From JAAYYY01 sp964602995 (GTDB lineage: Bacteria; Chloroflexota; Anaerolineae; Promineifilales; Promineifilaceae): DNA of 64,000 nt. This document shows positions 57,192-64,000 of this stretch, in pieces. The stretch covers positions 47,956 to 111,955 of the forward strand of contig CAZRTM010000002.1 in assembly GCA_964602995.1 (NCBI GenBank). The letters are read 5' to 3'. Both the position numbers and the translations under genes were made by a program. A model generated the notes under the pieces. That model searched no databases. It saw nothing but the letters and a program-made list of their open reading frames with translations, and was not told where the DNA came from. Each line of letters opens with the position of its first letter. The stretch's first letter is position 1.

Positions 57192-59198
57192 CTACTGATA
57201 TAGGATAGATATGACGTGGTCTGCCTCGTGAGTTAGTCCCAGCGTGATGGTTTGCTCCTGAACTGTTGCGCCCGGCGGGGCTGAAAGTAGCTCTGCGCCG
57301 TCGGGTAGTGTGATCTGGATGGTAACAGGTTCGGCGGACAGGCCGGCCTGTTTGAAAATTGAAAGCTGGTACTTCTTGACCTCTTCTTGCTCTGTGACCA
57401 CTTGCGGCAGCCGGTAGCGGTAGACACTATCCAGCGAGTCCGAGGGCCGTAGCACAAAGAAATTCGCCAACGCCGTGAGATCTCCTGGTTCACCTATCAC
57501 CTGTGCGCCTCCACGCCAGCCCTGCCCAAAGAAAACGCTGTCCCAGGGTATGGAATGCTCTGTACCCTCTACCAGATCCGTTCCGGCCGGAACATAGACG
57601 CGCAGGTAATTCCAGAAGCAACCGCTTATGAGCTGCTCATACCTTGGGTTTGGTTCGTAGCGCACTTCCTGGGTGCAAATCTCGTCCGCCCTGGCCTCTC
57701 CGCTATGTTCATAGTGAGCCGTAAGCTTCGCCATTGCCGTGCCATCTTCTGCGATGGTTACCTGGTAGGCGAGCTGCCGCTGAATTAGCGGGCTAATCTT
57801 GTTATAGCCGACATTGGTATCTACGACCATCAACATGTCGGAGTTAGGCGGTGTCTCCAGGCGGCCGTCCCAGTTCAGGTGGTCAAGAACCGCGGCCAAT
57901 TCTGCATCGCGCATGTACAGTTGCAAATGTTTTTGCTCGATCGCTTCGTCTATCGTTTTGGTCAGGAACAGCGGATCGATGGTATCGAGGGAGGAGAAGA
58001 GCTGGCGCTGCAGGGCCTGGGCGAAAGGACCGAGAAAATCCTTGCGGTTGGGCGTCCACTCCCTAAGTGACTCACCCTCTTCCGTGCCCCAGGCGTCGCG
58101 CAAGCTAGCAACCACATTGCCAGTGGTCACTGGATTCTCGACACCAGGGACGTTAACCGGCCCGGTGACCGCGACCAACTGCGCTACGAACCGCTGGTCG
58201 ATGGCAATAACGCCATCCAGAGGTGCACTGTCCTGCCCATACTCGTATAGCTCCATGGCCGCCTCGGCAGAGGTCGGGAAGTGGGGCCAGAAGTTGCTGT
58301 CGCGAAACACAAATAGCTCAAGCCCCATCAGTTGATAGAGAGGCTGTGGCGGGAAGTCATAAGGCTTGTTTTCCCAGTCATCGACGAAGTTCGAGTCCTG
58401 GAACGACATCTCAACGATGCGCCCGCCGTCAACCCGCAGCAGACCAGCCCCCGTGATGAAACCGCCAGTGGCGCGCGTTTCGTCCTCGTTTTGAGCCATT
58501 ATGAGGTATGTGCGCGGTCCTTCACTGCCCAGCATTTGTGGGAGCAAGGGCATGAGCTGGAACTGGTCAATCAGATAGAGCTTGTCGTCAACTTGCTGCA
58601 GAACTGTTTGTACGCGCCAGGGGAGCGCTTCAGGATTCTGGATAGCGTTCCGTGCTTCTACAAAACGGCCAAGCGCAGCACTGGCCTGGCGCATTTCGGG
58701 TTCGGCTGATTCTAGAATGGGGAGCATCTCGGCCAGCATCTCTTCGCCACCGCCCTCGCTGCTTTGTAGCACGACCAACGCAGGTTTCAGGCCGCGAACG
58801 GCATAGGTGGCAGCCTCTGTTCCATAATCAGCCATATCGAGTAAGGGGCGCGCTTCGGCGAGCAGGGGGCCTACCTTTGGCACCCACTTCAGATAGGGTG
58901 TCAGGGGTAAAAAGAGGCGGGTCTCGGCCTTCAGTGCTATAACATCGCGCCGTAGCCCCAGTACAAGCTGCTCGGCGGCATCCGGATCGACGTTGGTAAA
59001 GCCGTCGGCGATCAGAAGCTCGGCCGTTTCCTGGTGCGACTGCAAGGAGAGTGCCAGTTGTGACAGGCGCCACACTTTCCATCCCAGCCAGCCGGCGATG
59101 AGCAAGAATCCTGCCAGCAGTAGCCATTTTGGCGCCTGGGGAGGGAGCCATGTAACACCTGATTTCTGCTGGTCTTCAGACTCAGAAGGATAATCCAC
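57192..59198 (-). CDS. DUF4012 membrane-anchored surface protein
   Basis: 668 residues. One anchor helix near 22-45; the rest is external. The core has the DUF4012 landmarks GPRTYLIMAQNEDETRATGGFITGAG (about 225-250), FRDSNFWPHFPTSAE (about 295-310) and DGVIAIDQRFVAQLVAVTGPV (about 325-345), where an acidic site is conserved. The family resembles LytR-CpsA-Psr enzymes, which attach polymers to the wall, but enzyme activity has not been shown to my knowledge. GTG 59198 starts two bases after the DUF2723 stop codon. Its place in a polysaccharide operon fits a role in anchoring or exporting surface glycan. Confidence 0.87.
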   Translation of the reverse strand: MDYPSESEDQQKSGVTWLPPQAPKWLLLAGFLLIAGWLGWKVWRLSQLALSLQSHQETAELLIADGFTNVDPDAAEQLVLGLRRDVIALKAETRLFLPLTPYLKWVPKVGPLLAEARPLLDMADYGTEAATYAVRGLKPALVVLQSSEGGGEEMLAEMLPILESAEPEMRQASAALGRFVEARNAIQNPEALPWRVQTVLQQVDDKLYLIDQFQLMPLLPQMLGSEGPRTYLIMAQNEDETRATGGFITGAGLLRVDGGRIVEMSFQDSNFVDDWENKPYDFPPQPLYQLMGLELFVFRDSNFWPHFPTSAEAAMELYEYGQDSAPLDGVIAIDQRFVAQLVAVTGPVNVPGVENPVTTGNVVASLRDAWGTEEGESLREWTPNRKDFLGPFAQALQRQLFSSLDTIDPLFLTKTIDEAIEQKHLQLYMRDAELAAVLDHLNWDGRLETPPNSDMLMVVDTNVGYNKISPLIQRQLAYQVTIAEDGTAMAKLTAHYEHSGEARADEICTQEVRYEPNPRYEQLISGCFWNYLRVYVPAGTDLVEGTEHSIPWDSVFFGQGWRGGAQVIGEPGDLTALANFFVLRPSDSLDSVYRYRLPQVVTEQEEVKKYQLSIFKQAGLSAEPVTIQITLPDGAELLSAPPGATVQEQTITLGLTHEADHVISILYQ

Positions 59199-59200
59199 AG

Positions 59201-60727
59201 TTAATCCTTAATACAAGTCAGGGTACGCTCAGGAGGCGAGCCAGTGCCGATTTCAAAAGTACACCAGGGGTGCGCCTTCGAATTGGCAGTCTGGAATGCG
59301 AGAAGGTCATCCTTCTCTAAACGCTCCAGCCCTGTGTAGGTCCGTGCAAGGCGTTGCCGGTACCAATCGAATGCAAACAAGTTAGCGTCAACAATAATCA
59401 GGTCCGGCCGGTACCCCTCGACATGCTTCAAATACCAGAGGGAGAAGGTAGCTCTATCTCCACTTGTAATCAACATGGCATTTGCCGGTATGTCGTGCAA
59501 AACTTCTTCGGTCATACTGCGCACCGGTGCCTGCGCATGTGTGTTGACAGTATTGAAGTTTAACACGAGCAGCGCCAGCGGCAAGAGCAGCGCGGGGCGG
59601 CTGAACCGTTGTGCAAGTTCCGTGGCGAGGATGGCAACGAGCAGCAGCGCAGGCAGAAGGTAGATGGCGGCGTCGATAGCGTTATAGAAGAAGGCGTAGA
59701 CAGTGATGGCCAGTATGCAGAGCAGAGCCAGAAGCCGCGCTTTCCTGTTGGAAGGGGCAGAAGTGCGCCGGTGAATGAGCAAAAGAATGAGGGCGCCCAC
59801 CAGGAAGAGAAAGGAAGGTTCACCAACCCATTCTACCAGCCGCGGTAACCAGCGAGCAGGAGGAAGACTCAGCACGTTTGGCCGGTATATCTGTGCGCTG
59901 ACCAGCCACCACCAACCGTCTACAGTTGTGGGGTTGCCCCAGACGACGGGACCGTCTCTCAGAGCCAGGAGAGGGATGAGTAAGAAGGGCGAGAGCCCGA
60001 GGATGAATCCAATGAGCAGGCGACGCCAGCGGCTGAAACCGGCCAGGAGTAGCACTAGTGGCAGAACGAGGAGCGATGTGAGGTGGCTGGTGGCGGCCAG
60101 GCCCAGGAGAAGGCCATTCAGCCAGTCACGGGAATTGCCCTTTTCGCCGAGCAGCGTGAATAGGAGGGCGGCAAGCAGGAACAGATTGAGCGCGTAGACC
60201 TCAGCGACGACGGCCTGTTGCCAGATCAGCGGCAGAAAGGCGAACGCCAGCCCCATAGCCAATGCAGCCCAGGAATGGCGACCAGTCACCTCTGGCTTTT
60301 CATACTTCGATTCCAGGGATGCTACCCAGCGATATGCAGCCCCCGAGGTCAGCGCAGCAGCGCCACTCATGAGAAGGGCAGAGAGGAGATTAAAGCGGAA
60401 GGCGACGACGCCCAAAGGGATGAAAGAAATGAGTTTCCCCAGGAGTACGTAGGTGGGATATCCCGGCGGATGCGGGACGCCGAGCGTGACGGCGGCGGTG
60501 ATCAGCTCGGCGCCATCGGCGCTGTGAAATGCCCAGGTGAGGTCTGTAGGCAAAGTCAGGAGGTAGACGGGCAAAACAAGCAGCAAAGTCAATACAGAGA
60601 TTAAAGTCGCTGCATTAGCATCTCGTAGCTGGGCCGGAAGGCTGCGTACCTGAGGAATAAGTTTCGTAGCTTTATTCCGGCTTTGCTGGTCTATTTCGGT
60701 AGTGTGAGTGGAGTGGCTAGCGCGCAC
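59201..60727 (-). CDS. DUF2723 membrane protein (GT-C-like, predicted glycosyltransferase)
   Basis: 508 residues from GTG 60727, with about nine helices. The DUF2723 signature is TLPTDLTWAFHSADGAELITAAVTLGVPHPPGYPTYVLLGKL, with the acidic SADGAE in the first external loop followed by PHPPGYP. A soluble tail of about 110 residues ends the protein. I prefer the GTG at 60727, which overlaps the previous stop by 11 bases with CAGGGGC before it; a start at 60763 would overlap it by 47. Probably transfers sugar from a lipid donor at the outer face. The acceptor is unknown. Confidence 0.85.
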   Translation of the reverse strand: MRASHSTHTTEIDQQSRNKATKLIPQVRSLPAQLRDANAATLISVLTLLLVLPVYLLTLPTDLTWAFHSADGAELITAAVTLGVPHPPGYPTYVLLGKLISFIPLGVVAFRFNLLSALLMSGAAALTSGAAYRWVASLESKYEKPEVTGRHSWAALAMGLAFAFLPLIWQQAVVAEVYALNLFLLAALLFTLLGEKGNSRDWLNGLLLGLAATSHLTSLLVLPLVLLLAGFSRWRRLLIGFILGLSPFLLIPLLALRDGPVVWGNPTTVDGWWWLVSAQIYRPNVLSLPPARWLPRLVEWVGEPSFLFLVGALILLLIHRRTSAPSNRKARLLALLCILAITVYAFFYNAIDAAIYLLPALLLVAILATELAQRFSRPALLLPLALLVLNFNTVNTHAQAPVRSMTEEVLHDIPANAMLITSGDRATFSLWYLKHVEGYRPDLIIVDANLFAFDWYRQRLARTYTGLERLEKDDLLAFQTANSKAHPWCTFEIGTGSPPERTLTCIKD

Positions 60728-62330
60728 CTTTGCCCCTGAGAACTGCAGGCAAAGTCTGGGCAATGATACTCAAGTCCCGCCACAATGTATAATTCTCGAT
60801 GTAGTCCAGCTCCAGCCGGACCCGTTCATCCAGTGACAGATCACCACGGCCGTTTACCTGCATTGGGCCGGTGAGACCCGGCTTAATAGAAAGGCGGCGA
60901 CGGTGCCAATCGTTATAGTAGTTCACAAGCCTCACTTCTTCGGGGCGCGGACCGACAAGGCTCATGTCGCCCTTAAAGACGTTCCAAAATTGTGGAAGCT
61001 CATCCAGACTCCAGCGGCGCAAGATTTTGCCTGTGCGCGTGCGGCGCGGGTCGTCGATGAGTTTGAAAACAGGCTCTTCCATCTCTTCGATGGGTAATAA
61101 CTCGTCCAGCACCTCTTCGGCGTTGTGGTGCATGGAACGGAACTTGTAGATGGTGAAGTGGCGGCCGCCCTGTCCAACCCGCTCCTGTTTGAATAAGACC
61201 GGACCGTCAGAATCGAGCTTGATGGCCAGGGCAATAAATGGCCCGACGATGGCTGTCAGACCAAGGCCAAGTAGACCACCCACCAGATCTAGCGTGCGCT
61301 TGGCGACGTAATTGACGCCGCCAATGGTGGATTGTGTGCCGGTGATGCCGGCCTGGGGTCTGACTGTGCCCCAGCCATAGCCGACGCCCAGGGCCAGCGC
61401 GCGCACAGCCAGTAGAGCCGGGGCGGCCAGGGCGACGGACCGGTCTCTGGCCCATGCCTTGCGTAGGAAGGGCAGTGTTGTTAGCAAGAACGCCAGTAGT
61501 AGAAGGAGAAGGAAGGGCACGGCCCAGACGGTTAGCGCACTGGCGACTGCTGCCAAAAGCGTGAGCGCCATCAGCATGATCTGAACTTTCATGACCTGTG
61601 GCGTGTGGGAGTCCTTGATGCCCCGTTCTGGGAAGCGGCGGACGACCTGCGCCTTCCAGAAGCCGATGATGAACTTCTTGCGGAAGTAGTCGGCCCAGGT
61701 GGCGGCATGATGGTGGCGGACTACGGCTGTGGGTTGGAAAACCATGCGATAGCCGCGGGTTGCCAGACGGAAGGAAAGTTCCTGGTCTTCGAGGTAGGGA
61801 AAGGTTTCGTCAAAGCCGTTGTTGGCGATGAGCACTTCGCGACGATACGCAGCCGAATAGGTGTCGATGAAGTCGATATACTGCTGGCCGTGCAGTAGAT
61901 CGTATTTGTCCTCGTACTCAACCTGCACGAAGCGGGCAACCAGGGAGTTCTGGTCGGTGGCGTAGATCCCCTTGCAGCCGATAATGTCCGGATCGGCAAA
62001 GGGTGCGGTTAGCTTGTCCAGCCAGTCGGGAGCGGGGAAGCAATCGGCATCGGTGAAGCAAATGATTTCGCCACGAGCCGATTGGAAGCCGGCGTTGCGG
62101 GCTGCAGCAGGGCGGCCCCGTTGCTGGCGCAGCACCCGGACGCCGGCCGATTCTGCGATTTCGGCAGTGCGATCTTCGGAGCCATCGTCGACGACGATGA
62201 TTTCGTAGCAGTGGCGGTCCATCGTCTGCTGTTGCAGCGCGGCGACACAATCGCCAATGGTCTTTTCGGCATTAAAAGCGGGAACGACAACCGAGGCAAA
62301 CGGTCTGCCTTCGTTATCAGGGCTCGCCAT
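60717..62330 (-). CDS. GT2 glycosyltransferase fused to a polyprenyl-phosphate sugar-1-phosphate transferase
   Basis: 537 residues from ATG 62330 (GAGGTG six bases before; GTG 62363 is the alternative). The GT-A domain (about 10-235) has VVVPAFNAEKT, IIVVDDGSEDRT, CFTDADCFP and YLEDQELSFRLATRGY. Two or three helices (about 255-335) follow. The bacterial sugar transferase domain (about 345-537) has KRTLDLVGGLLGLGL, FKQERVGQGGRHFTIYKFRSM, RRWSLDELPQFWNVFKGDMSLVGPRPE and LSIKPGLTGPMQVNGRGDL. That domain starts polysaccharide by placing the first sugar-phosphate on undecaprenyl phosphate; the GT2 half may add the second sugar. Both sets of motifs look intact. Confidence 0.9.
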   Translation of the reverse strand: MASPDNEGRPFASVVVPAFNAEKTIGDCVAALQQQTMDRHCYEIIVVDDGSEDRTAEIAESAGVRVLRQQRGRPAAARNAGFQSARGEIICFTDADCFPAPDWLDKLTAPFADPDIIGCKGIYATDQNSLVARFVQVEYEDKYDLLHGQQYIDFIDTYSAAYRREVLIANNGFDETFPYLEDQELSFRLATRGYRMVFQPTAVVRHHHAATWADYFRKKFIIGFWKAQVVRRFPERGIKDSHTPQVMKVQIMLMALTLLAAVASALTVWAVPFLLLLLLAFLLTTLPFLRKAWARDRSVALAAPALLAVRALALGVGYGWGTVRPQAGITGTQSTIGGVNYVAKRTLDLVGGLLGLGLTAIVGPFIALAIKLDSDGPVLFKQERVGQGGRHFTIYKFRSMHHNAEEVLDELLPIEEMEEPVFKLIDDPRRTRTGKILRRWSLDELPQFWNVFKGDMSLVGPRPEEVRLVNYYNDWHRRRLSIKPGLTGPMQVNGRGDLSLDERVRLELDYIENYTLWRDLSIIAQTLPAVLRGKGAR

Positions 62331-63342
62331 TTCTTGCACCTCGCGCTGCGGCGATGCCACCAAATACGATCTGGGGCAAGACCACGACGAGATGGTAAAT
62401 GATCGTATAGGTCAACACCAATGCCGCGTTCTCTACGCCGAAGAAGGCCAACATGAATGCAACAAGAAATTCGAAGACGCCGACTTTGGCAGGAGTCGAA
62501 GGGGGAAGGGTTCCTATGGTGAGGACTACGTGGATGGCCGATGCTGCCACAAGCCCAAGGGAGATGTCTAAAGCTCGAAAGAGGACCCACGGTGTCAGCA
62601 CAGAAAGGAACGCTATAAAAGCAGACGTCAGGAGAAGCGCCAGGGTTACGCCTGGATTCTGTAATGCTGTCAGGCCGTGCAGGCCGGCCTCCATGATACC
62701 TAACACTTTCTCGCGCAGCTGGTCAGGTAGGGGCCGGGTGACGATGGTGGCGATTTTGAGAGCAAATTGTCCCTTGAACGCCACAATGTAGAGGCCGGCA
62801 AAGGCCACAAGGGCCATAGTGGCAAGCGCAACGCCGGAATCGCTTACGAAGGTGGGAATGACGAGAAAAGGAAGGAGGAGAAAGAGGGTCAGGGCCAGCA
62901 TAATCATGTCCAGCACTTTCTCCACGACCAGTGTGCCCAGCGCCTGCGCTTTGCTGCCTCCCGTTTGTTCGCCAAAGTCGACCAGGCGAGCAACTTCGCC
63001 CAGGCGCAAGAAGGGTACGGCGGTGTTCACCAGTTGCCCCAGGGACAGGGACCAGAACAGGGCGCTAAAAGAGGGCGCCTGGGAGCGCGGTTGGAATAGA
63101 AGCCACCAACGGAAAGATTTGGCAACGGTCGTGACGGCAATGACCAGGAACCCGGCTCCAATTAGATGTAAGTGGGCGCTGCGCATGGCGAGAACCATTT
63201 CCGCCAGGCTAATATCGCGCACGATAAACCACAGCCCACCCGCACTCAGCAGCAAACTGAGCAGTAGACGCAGCCAGGGAACCTGCCTTCCCTTAGTAAT
63301 CGCAGCCGTGTCGCCAGGTCCTTTACTCTCTTCGACGATCAA
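62317..63342 (-). CDS. Flippase-like UPF0104/LPG-synthase-TM family membrane protein
   Basis: 341 residues with eight or nine helices. The family includes the membrane part of MprF and archaeal AglD-like proteins. Landmarks are FLRLGEVARLVDFGEQTGGSKAQALGTLVVEKVLDM (a helix loop with Glu-Lys) and GTLPPSTPAKVGVFEFLVAFMLAFFG. It starts at TTG (63342), five bases after GGAGAG. It overlaps the next gene by 14 bases. In a polysaccharide operon it is likely to move a lipid or lipid-linked sugar, though this is inferred. Confidence 0.85.
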   Translation of the reverse strand: MIVEESKGPGDTAAITKGRQVPWLRLLLSLLLSAGGLWFIVRDISLAEMVLAMRSAHLHLIGAGFLVIAVTTVAKSFRWWLLFQPRSQAPSFSALFWSLSLGQLVNTAVPFLRLGEVARLVDFGEQTGGSKAQALGTLVVEKVLDMIMLALTLFLLLPFLVIPTFVSDSGVALATMALVAFAGLYIVAFKGQFALKIATIVTRPLPDQLREKVLGIMEAGLHGLTALQNPGVTLALLLTSAFIAFLSVLTPWVLFRALDISLGLVAASAIHVVLTIGTLPPSTPAKVGVFEFLVAFMLAFFGVENAALVLTYTIIYHLVVVLPQIVFGGIAAARGARNGEP

Positions 63343-63397
63343 TTAATCTCTCCAATGAACTCTTTACCAGGCATTCAGGCACCAAGTAGCGCTTGAT

Positions 63398-63426
63398 GTT
63401 TTACAGTGATATAGGGACTGCGTCAA
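63398..63426 (-). promoter_or_regulatory. Promoter of the flippase-to-htpG gene run
   Basis: On the minus strand TTGACG (63421-63426), 17-base spacer, TAAAAC (63398-63403). It lies in the only sizeable gap (about 100 bases) of the run, 55 bases before the flippase start. Confidence 0.55.
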
Positions 63427-63444
63427 GGAGGGTAGCGCGTTCCC

Positions 63445-64000
63445 CTAAGGTCTGACGATCATTGTACTGGGGTCGCCGAGCAACCCGAAGGTATCGCTAA
63501 TCTCCTGTAGGCCACTATTGCTGACGTCCAATTCCTGCTTTGCCTGCCACAGAGCGTCCCCAACGCGCTCGACTGACGGGTCCTGTAATCGCTGTAACAG
63601 AGCGACAGCGAAAGGCTCCTGATGAGCGGAGAGTGTGAGGCTGGTGGCGCCGACAAGTAGAACTGGCCCATCATCATCTAACAGTAATGTTTCGGAAAGG
63701 GATTGTGTTTCAGGGTGGGCAAAGAGTCCACTGAGACAGGTGAGCTGCACGACGATGGGAACATTACCGCTGGGGTTCAGGGCTGGCACGGCGCTGCTGG
63801 AAAAGACATCATCTCTGCCCCACAATTCCAGGCTGCCGTGGCCGGCATAGGTGACGAGCCAGGCCCCTTCGTTCCAGGCCGCAGTAAACTCAGCCGACGT
63901 AGGGCCGTTCATCAATGTGCTGGCCGTTGTGGGGATCTGGGCTTTCTCAAGCACGCGCTCGGCCAGGGACTGAAGCTGCGCCACACACTGATTTACGGCA
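63445..64000 (-). CDS. C25-type (gingipain-like) cysteine peptidase, 3' part only
   Basis: The last 185 or so residues of a gene that begins outside the window; the frame is open through base 64000, so the GTG at 63984 is not necessarily the start. Clan CD motifs are present: the catalytic His in WLVTYAGHGSLELWG and the catalytic Cys in VVQLTCLSGLF, followed by ETLLLDDDGPVLLVGATS. This order is that of the C25 peptidase domain. The gene ends with an EISDTFGLLGDPSTMIVRP tail, also typical, so no C-terminal sorting domain follows. Upstream domains cannot be seen. Confidence 0.8.
   Translation of the reverse strand, partial: AVNQCVAQLQSLAERVLEKAQIPTTASTLMNGPTSAEFTAAWNEGAWLVTYAGHGSLELWGRDDVFSSSAVPALNPSGNVPIVVQLTCLSGLFAHPETQSLSETLLLDDDGPVLLVGATSLTLSAHQEPFAVALLQRLQDPSVERVGDALWQAKQELDVSNSGLQEISDTFGLLGDPSTMIVRP

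Overview
The window reads as a chromosomal contig of a Chloroflexota bacterium, probably Anaerolineae/Ardenticatenia-like, from a draft or metagenome assembly. It holds three runs of exactly 100 N (1400-1499, 26854-26953, 28512-28611). The lineage is inferred from gene content: a SufBD/SufS/SufU operon, lipoproteins with a Cys-Gly-rich start and acidic or Pro/Thr-rich linkers, fused MFS-spermidine synthase, DUF1461, DUF4012 and DUF2723 membrane proteins, and many glycosyltransferases. Codon use looks even, moderately GC-rich and housekeeping-like. I saw no prophage, transposase, CRISPR array, rRNA or tRNA.

Layout. 1-6.2 kb (+): iron-sulfur assembly operon (sufB partial, sufD, rhodanese, sufS, sufU, Rieske ferredoxin) closed by a strong terminator. 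6.3-9.4 kb (+): type IIA topoisomerase A subunit and a cold-shock-domain protein. 9.4-15.8 kb (-): complete peptide/nickel-type ABC importer (binding lipoprotein, two permeases, two ATPases). 15.9-20.2 kb: stand-alone receiver, PIG-L deacetylase, calcium-type P-ATPase. 20.4-26.9 kb (-): acyl carrier protein, a glycosidase-like/O-antigen-ligase fusion, a GT2, a DUF348-G5-propeller lipoprotein and a partial DUF2267 gene. 27.1-32.0 kb (+): ribosomal L25/Ctc, GT-C enzyme (interrupted by a gap), MFS-spermidine synthase fusion, Lit/DUF1461 protein. 32-34.8 kb (-): M23 lipoprotein and formiminotransferase-cyclodeaminase. 34.9-40.2 kb (+): sucCD, a large GT-C-like protein, rsmD. 40.2-42.8 kb (-): anchored hypothetical, purine nucleoside phosphorylase, Xer recombinase. 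43.1-52.6 kb (mostly +): cDPG-synthase-like GTPase, PKD-CAP protein (-), nucleotidyltransferase (-), bactofilin/coiled-coil protein, mtnP, an FtsW/RodA SEDS protein and a penicillin-binding-protein homologue. 52.7-64 kb (-): htpG, pncB, SH3b protein, DUF4012, DUF2723, a GT2/sugar-phosphate-transferase fusion, a flippase-like protein and a partial C25 peptidase.

The accessory theme is the cell envelope: polysaccharide initiation, polymerisation and ligation, lipoproteins, peptidoglycan hydrolysis and SEDS synthesis. The most notable observations are (i) a SEDS polymerase paired with a PBP homologue that has lost all three transpeptidase motifs, (ii) a DppC-type permease whose first external loop holds a segment resembling one lobe of an amino-acid-binding protein, (iii) a glycosidase-like barrel with a missing nucleophile fused to an O-antigen ligase-type membrane domain, and (iv) a bactofilin domain fused to a very long coiled coil. 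All functional statements come from reading translated sequence; no database search was run.
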